Made by a program: the position numbers and the translations under genes
The notes under the pieces: model-generated
What the model was told of the DNA's origin: nothing
Seen by the model: only the letters and a program-made list of their open reading frames with translations
The model's database searches: none
Shown: positions 60,517 to 64,000 of the stretch, in pieces
Numbering within the stretch: the stretch's first letter is position 1
How the letters are laid out: every line of letters begins with the position of its first letter
Assembly (NCBI GenBank): GCA_963744255.1
Contig: CAVUSZ010000019.1
Span: 14,126 to 78,125, forward strand
Direction: 5' to 3'
Length of the DNA stretch: 64,000 nt
Source: DATEDA01 sp963744255
GTDB taxonomy: Bacteria; Pseudomonadota; Gammaproteobacteria; Burkholderiales; SG8-39

Positions 60517-61476
60517 TCAGGGCGTCGCCTGCCCGGGAGCAATGACGAACACCCGTTCGCTTTCCGGCAGCACGTCGATTCGGACCCAGTTCACCGTCGG
60601 CGACCCGAACACCTCGACCCGGGTAAAGTTCGTCAGGCGGTCGAACGTTAGCGGGTCGGTCAGCGGCTGGTCGATGCGGTAGCGGTGCCCGTCGCCGTGG
60701 ATCAAAAGCATCGGCTTGCCGAGCGCCGCGGCGTGTAACCGCAACGCTTGGCGCCAGGCCTCGTAGCCGTCGCCCCGGCCCGGCTCCGCGCCAAACGTCG
60801 GATCGCCATGCGCGAAGACGGCGAGCCCCCGCATCGCCGGCTGTCGCGCCAGCGCGACCGCCTCGGCGAGCCACGCGAAGTTCGCGCGCATGCGCGCGGC
60901 ATGCTCCGCGAAGTTCCTGCTCATGCGCCGGGCGGTGTCCGCGTCCGGCGCCGTGCCGTGCCCGAGGTTGTTGTTGCTGCCCGGCACGTTGAAGGTCGCG
61001 AACACGATGCTGCCGGCGATCCAACGGGCGTTCTCGCGATAGGGCCGGAAGCGCGGATCGTCGCTTTGGCGCGCCAGGCGAAGCCTGGTGCGGCCGAGGC
61101 TCTCGTCGTCGCTGAAGAAGAGCGCGCGCAGCGCCTCCAGACGCTCGCGCGGGTCGTAGGCGCCGGCCGCGTCACGATGGCAGTCGGTCCACTCGTTGTC
61201 GCCCGGCGTGAAGATGATCGGCCGCGGGGACGCGTCGAGCAGTGCGTACCGTTCCCGCAGCACCTCGTTGCTGCACGGCTCGCTTGCGCGCTTGATGTCC
61301 CCGACGTTGACGACGAACGCCATGCCCGCGCGATCCATGTCGTGCAGCATCTGCCCGACGGCCGGCACCTCGAGCAGGTGGTACGGCGTGTCGCCGAAGA
61401 CGCCGAACGCGAACGGAACCTGCGCGCCGGCGACGGACGCCGCGAGCCACAGCGCGAGCCCCGCGAGCGCCCTCAC
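60517..61476 (-). CDS. secreted metallophosphatase-like protein (calcineurin-like fold)
   Basis: 319 residues, with signal peptide LAGLALWLAASVAGA. The metallophosphatase motifs are FGVFGDTPYHLLE, FVVNVGDIKRASEPC, FTPGDNEWTDC and LLIHGDGHRYRID. The expected NHE motif is replaced by GDNE. The family acts in the periplasm or outside on an unknown substrate. The GTG start overlaps the mutS stop by four bases, so it is in operon with mutS. Confidence 0.8.
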   Translation of the reverse strand: MRALAGLALWLAASVAGAQVPFAFGVFGDTPYHLLEVPAVGQMLHDMDRAGMAFVVNVGDIKRASEPCSNEVLRERYALLDASPRPIIFTPGDNEWTDCHRDAAGAYDPRERLEALRALFFSDDESLGRTRLRLARQSDDPRFRPYRENARWIAGSIVFATFNVPGSNNNLGHGTAPDADTARRMSRNFAEHAARMRANFAWLAEAVALARQPAMRGLAVFAHGDPTFGAEPGRGDGYEAWRQALRLHAAALGKPMLLIHGDGHRYRIDQPLTDPLTFDRLTNFTRVEVFGSPTVNWVRIDVLPESERVFVIAPGQATP

Positions 61477-64000
61477 AGTCTCCTCAGCCGATAGACGAGC
61501 TCGAGCGCCTCGCGCGGGGTCAGCGCGTCCGGGTCGACCGACTCGAGGAGATCAAGCGCGGGGTGGCGCGGCGGGTCGGGCGTCGGCGAGGCCACGAAGA
61601 GGTCCGGCTGGCCGTCGCGATCGAGCGCGCGGTGCTCGAGATCCTGCAGGTGGCGCCGCGCTGCGCGAATCACCGCGGGCGGGACGCCGGCGAGCGCGGC
61701 GACCTGCAACCCATAGCTCTGGCTCGCCGGTCCCTCCTCGAGCGCGTGCAGGAACACGATCTTGTCCTTGTGCTCGACCGCGTCCAGATGGACGTTGGCG
61801 ACCTCGCGGTACTCCTGCGCAAGCTTCGTCAGCTCGAAGTAATGAGTTGCGAACAGGGTGTAGGCCCGGGTCCGCTCGACGAGGTGCCGGGCGATCGCCC
61901 AAGCGAGCGCAAGGCCGTCGAACGTGGACGTGCCCCGTCCGACCTCGTCCATCAGCACCAGGCTCGCCTCGGTCGCGTTGTGCAGGATGCTCGCGCTCTC
62001 GGTCATCTCGACCATGAACGTGGAGCGTCCCCCGGCGAGGTCATCGGCGGCACCGATGCGGGTGAAGAGCTGGTCGACCGGGCCGATGCGCGCAGCACGC
62101 GCCGGGATGAAGCTGCCGGTGTGCGCGAGGAGCACGATCAGCGCGACCTGACGCATGTACGTCGACTTGCCGCCCATGTTCGGGCCGGTGATCAGGAGAA
62201 GCCGCCGCGTGGGCGAGAGCCGCGTGTCGTTGGGAATGAACGGCGCGACCTCGGCCTCGACGACCGGATGCCGCCCGGCCTCGATCTCGATCGCGAGCTC
62301 GGACGTGAACACCGGGCGAACCCAGTCACGCTCGAGAGCAACGGCGGCGAACGTCGCGAGAAGATCGAGCTCGGCGACGGCGCGCGCCAGCGACTGGAGC
62401 CGCGGCGCTGCGGGCGCGAGCGCCGCGAGCAACTCGTCGTAGAGGCGCTTCTCGAGGGCGAGCGCGCGCTCCCGGGCGGAGAGCGCCTTCTCCTCAAACG
62501 CCTTCAGCTCCGGGGTGATGTAGCGCTCGGCGTTCTTGAGCGTCTGCCGCCGGCGATAGTCGTCGGGGACCTTTCCGGCCTGGGCGTTCGTCACCTCGAT
62601 GTAGAACCCATGGACGCGGTTGTATTCGACCCGCAGGTTCGGGATGCCGCTCCGCTCGCGCTCGCGCGCCTCGAGCGCGACGAGGAATTCGCCGGCGTTC
62701 GACTCAAGCGCTCGCAGTTCGTCGAGCGCCGCGTCGTAACCGGCGGCGATCACGCCGCCGTCGCGAACCATCGTGCCGGGCTCCGCGGCGATCGCCCGGC
62801 GGAGAAGGGAGAGGCAATCGGGGGGCGGATCGAGCGCGGCGGCCAACTCGACCACGCGCGGCGAGTGGGCTCCGCCCAGAACGTGCTGGATCTCCGACAT
62901 GCGAGCGAGTGAGTCGCGCAGGCTCGAGAGATCGCGGGGGCGCGCGGTTCGCAGTGCGATCCGGCCGCCAATGCGCTCGATGTCTGCGACGTGGCGCAGC
63001 CCCGCGTGGAGGGCCCGGTACGGGCCGTCGCCCGATTCGCCCTGGAGTTGCTCGACGGCTTCCTGGCGGGCGCTGACGATGGCGCGATCGCGAAGCGGGT
63101 GGTGCAGCCAATGCCGGAGGAGCCGGCTGCCCATGCCGGTCGCGCACCGGTCGACAAGGCTCATCACGGTCGGCGCTGGGGCGCCGCGCAGTGTCTCGGT
63201 CAGCTCGAGGTTGCGGCGGGTGGCGGCATCCATCCGCAGGTAGAGCCCGTCGCGCTCCGGCACCAGCGCGACGACATGGTCGAGCGCCTGGGACTGCGTC
63301 CGCCGCGCGTAGGCGAGCAGCGCGCCGGCCGCGCCGATCGCGGGCCGCAGATCCTCGCACCCGAAGCCGGCGAGCCCGGCAACGCCGAAGTGCTCGGCAA
63401 GCAGGCGCTCGGCCCCCTCCGGATCGAACTGCCACTGCGGCAGGCGCGTGACAGCGCCGACGCTCCCCGCCAGTTCCAGACCGCCAGCCTCGGCGACGAG
63501 CACCTCTGCCGGGGCGATGCGTTGGAGCTCGTCGGCGAGCCGGCGCACCGGCACCTCCGCGACGCGGAACTCGCCGCTTGCCAGGTTGAGCCACGCAAGG
63601 CCGGCGAGCTGGCGCTCGGGGTGCATCGCGAGGAGGATGTTGACGGCCTTCTCGTCGAGGAGCGCGCTGTCGGTCAGCGTGCCCGGGGTGACGATGCGCG
63701 TCACCGCGCGCTCGACCGGCCCCTTGGACATCGTCGGATCGCCGATCTGCTCGCAGATCGCCGCCGACTCGCCGAGCTTGACGAGCTTCGCGAGATACGA
63801 CTCGATGGATTGCCACGGCACGCCGGCCATCCTGACTGGCGCGCCGGCCGATGCGCCGCGGGTCGTGAGCGTGAGATCGAGGAGCCTTGAGGCTTTTACG
63901 GCGTCGTCGTAGAACAGCTCGTAGAAGTCGCCCATGCGGTAGAAGAGCAGCATGTCCGGATGCCTGGCCTTGAGGCCCAGGTACTGCTGCATCATCGGGG
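61473..64000 (-). CDS. mutS: DNA mismatch repair protein MutS (5' end outside the window)
   Basis: At least 842 residues, with the N-terminus beyond the right edge. The visible part begins PMMQQYLGLKARHPDMLLFY, then RMGDFYELFYDD, the mismatch-contacting FxE motif. The core, clamp and ATPase follow, with Walker A LLLITGPNMGGKSTYMRQVA, Walker B LVLMDEVGRGTSTFDGLALA and the C-terminal ALELVYRLRRL. MutS recognises mispairs in DNA and recruits MutL. The upstream codon before MMQQ is Pro, as in HTPMMQQY of other MutS, so only a few residues are missing. Confidence 0.95.
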   Translation of the reverse strand, partial: PMMQQYLGLKARHPDMLLFYRMGDFYELFYDDAVKASRLLDLTLTTRGASAGAPVRMAGVPWQSIESYLAKLVKLGESAAICEQIGDPTMSKGPVERAVTRIVTPGTLTDSALLDEKAVNILLAMHPERQLAGLAWLNLASGEFRVAEVPVRRLADELQRIAPAEVLVAEAGGLELAGSVGAVTRLPQWQFDPEGAERLLAEHFGVAGLAGFGCEDLRPAIGAAGALLAYARRTQSQALDHVVALVPERDGLYLRMDAATRRNLELTETLRGAPAPTVMSLVDRCATGMGSRLLRHWLHHPLRDRAIVSARQEAVEQLQGESGDGPYRALHAGLRHVADIERIGGRIALRTARPRDLSSLRDSLARMSEIQHVLGGAHSPRVVELAAALDPPPDCLSLLRRAIAAEPGTMVRDGGVIAAGYDAALDELRALESNAGEFLVALEARERERSGIPNLRVEYNRVHGFYIEVTNAQAGKVPDDYRRRQTLKNAERYITPELKAFEEKALSARERALALEKRLYDELLAALAPAAPRLQSLARAVAELDLLATFAAVALERDWVRPVFTSELAIEIEAGRHPVVEAEVAPFIPNDTRLSPTRRLLLITGPNMGGKSTYMRQVALIVLLAHTGSFIPARAARIGPVDQLFTRIGAADDLAGGRSTFMVEMTESASILHNATEASLVLMDEVGRGTSTFDGLALAWAIARHLVERTRAYTLFATHYFELTKLAQEYREVANVHLDAVEHKDKIVFLHALEEGPASQSYGLQVAALAGVPPAVIRAARRHLQDLEHRALDRDGQPDLFVASPTPDPPRHPALDLLESVDPDALTPREALELVYRLRRL

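Overview
The window is high-GC, densely packed chromosomal DNA that reads as a betaproteobacterium, probably an uncultured Burkholderiales-like lineage. The main evidence is gene order: rlmN-pilW-rodZ-ispG-hisS-yfgM-bamB-der-hfq-hflX-hflK-hflC-DUF2065-hisZ-purA-phosphoribosyltransferase, followed by tRNA-Leu, rnr, rlmB and rpsF-priB-rpsR-rplI-dnaB. This arrangement, with hisZ and priB, is typical of Betaproteobacteria. No plasmid, phage or CRISPR signature is visible.

Layout. 1-4.5 kb: the start of a membrane protein, a broken AsmA fragment, aspartate dehydrogenase (nadX), an FtsH-type protease, a small acidic protein and a DUF4126 membrane protein. 4.6-9.2 kb: a complete branched-chain amino acid type ABC importer (livKHMGF). 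9.2-23.6 kb: an accessory region rich in decayed genes. It holds a peptide-export locus (10.26-14.42 kb) made of a double-glycine leader peptide, an 8-cysteine protein, an HlyD/CvaA-type adaptor and a C39-peptidase ABC exporter. Around it lie tails of a beta-lactamase-like hydrolase, a low-affinity iron permease, an FMN reductase, transposon integrase/recombinase remnants, and cell-envelope or stress genes. 23.6-29.2 kb: a thioredoxin-TPR protein, an HNH nuclease, a DUF6352 protein, a 3-methyladenine glycosylase, accA and tilS. 29.3-44.9 kb: ndk and the large housekeeping run above. 44.9-51.1 kb: tRNA-Leu(CAG), rnr, rlmB and the ribosomal protein/dnaB operon. 51.2-56.1 kb: two polysaccharide-deacetylase-fold proteins, PIN-PhoH, Bcp peroxiredoxin, an ArnE/F-like transporter and an Mth938 protein. 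56.1-64 kb: aminotransferase (alaC-like), a GNAT protein, homoserine dehydrogenase, threonine synthase, a phosphatase and the 5'-truncated mutS.

Most interesting are the peptide-export locus and a separate short minus-strand transcription unit near 52.06-52.37 kb. The latter has a near-consensus sigma70 promoter and an intrinsic terminator, and its best coding frame ends in a Gly-rich sequence that shares short motifs with the exported peptide (PGLGA, PFF, terminal GF). These two may belong to one peptide family.

Sequence quality matters here. Several otherwise conserved genes carry single-base insertions: the essential rpsF, the C39 exporter, and a short-chain dehydrogenase with about five. 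Some 'pseudogenes' may therefore be sequencing or assembly errors rather than true decay.
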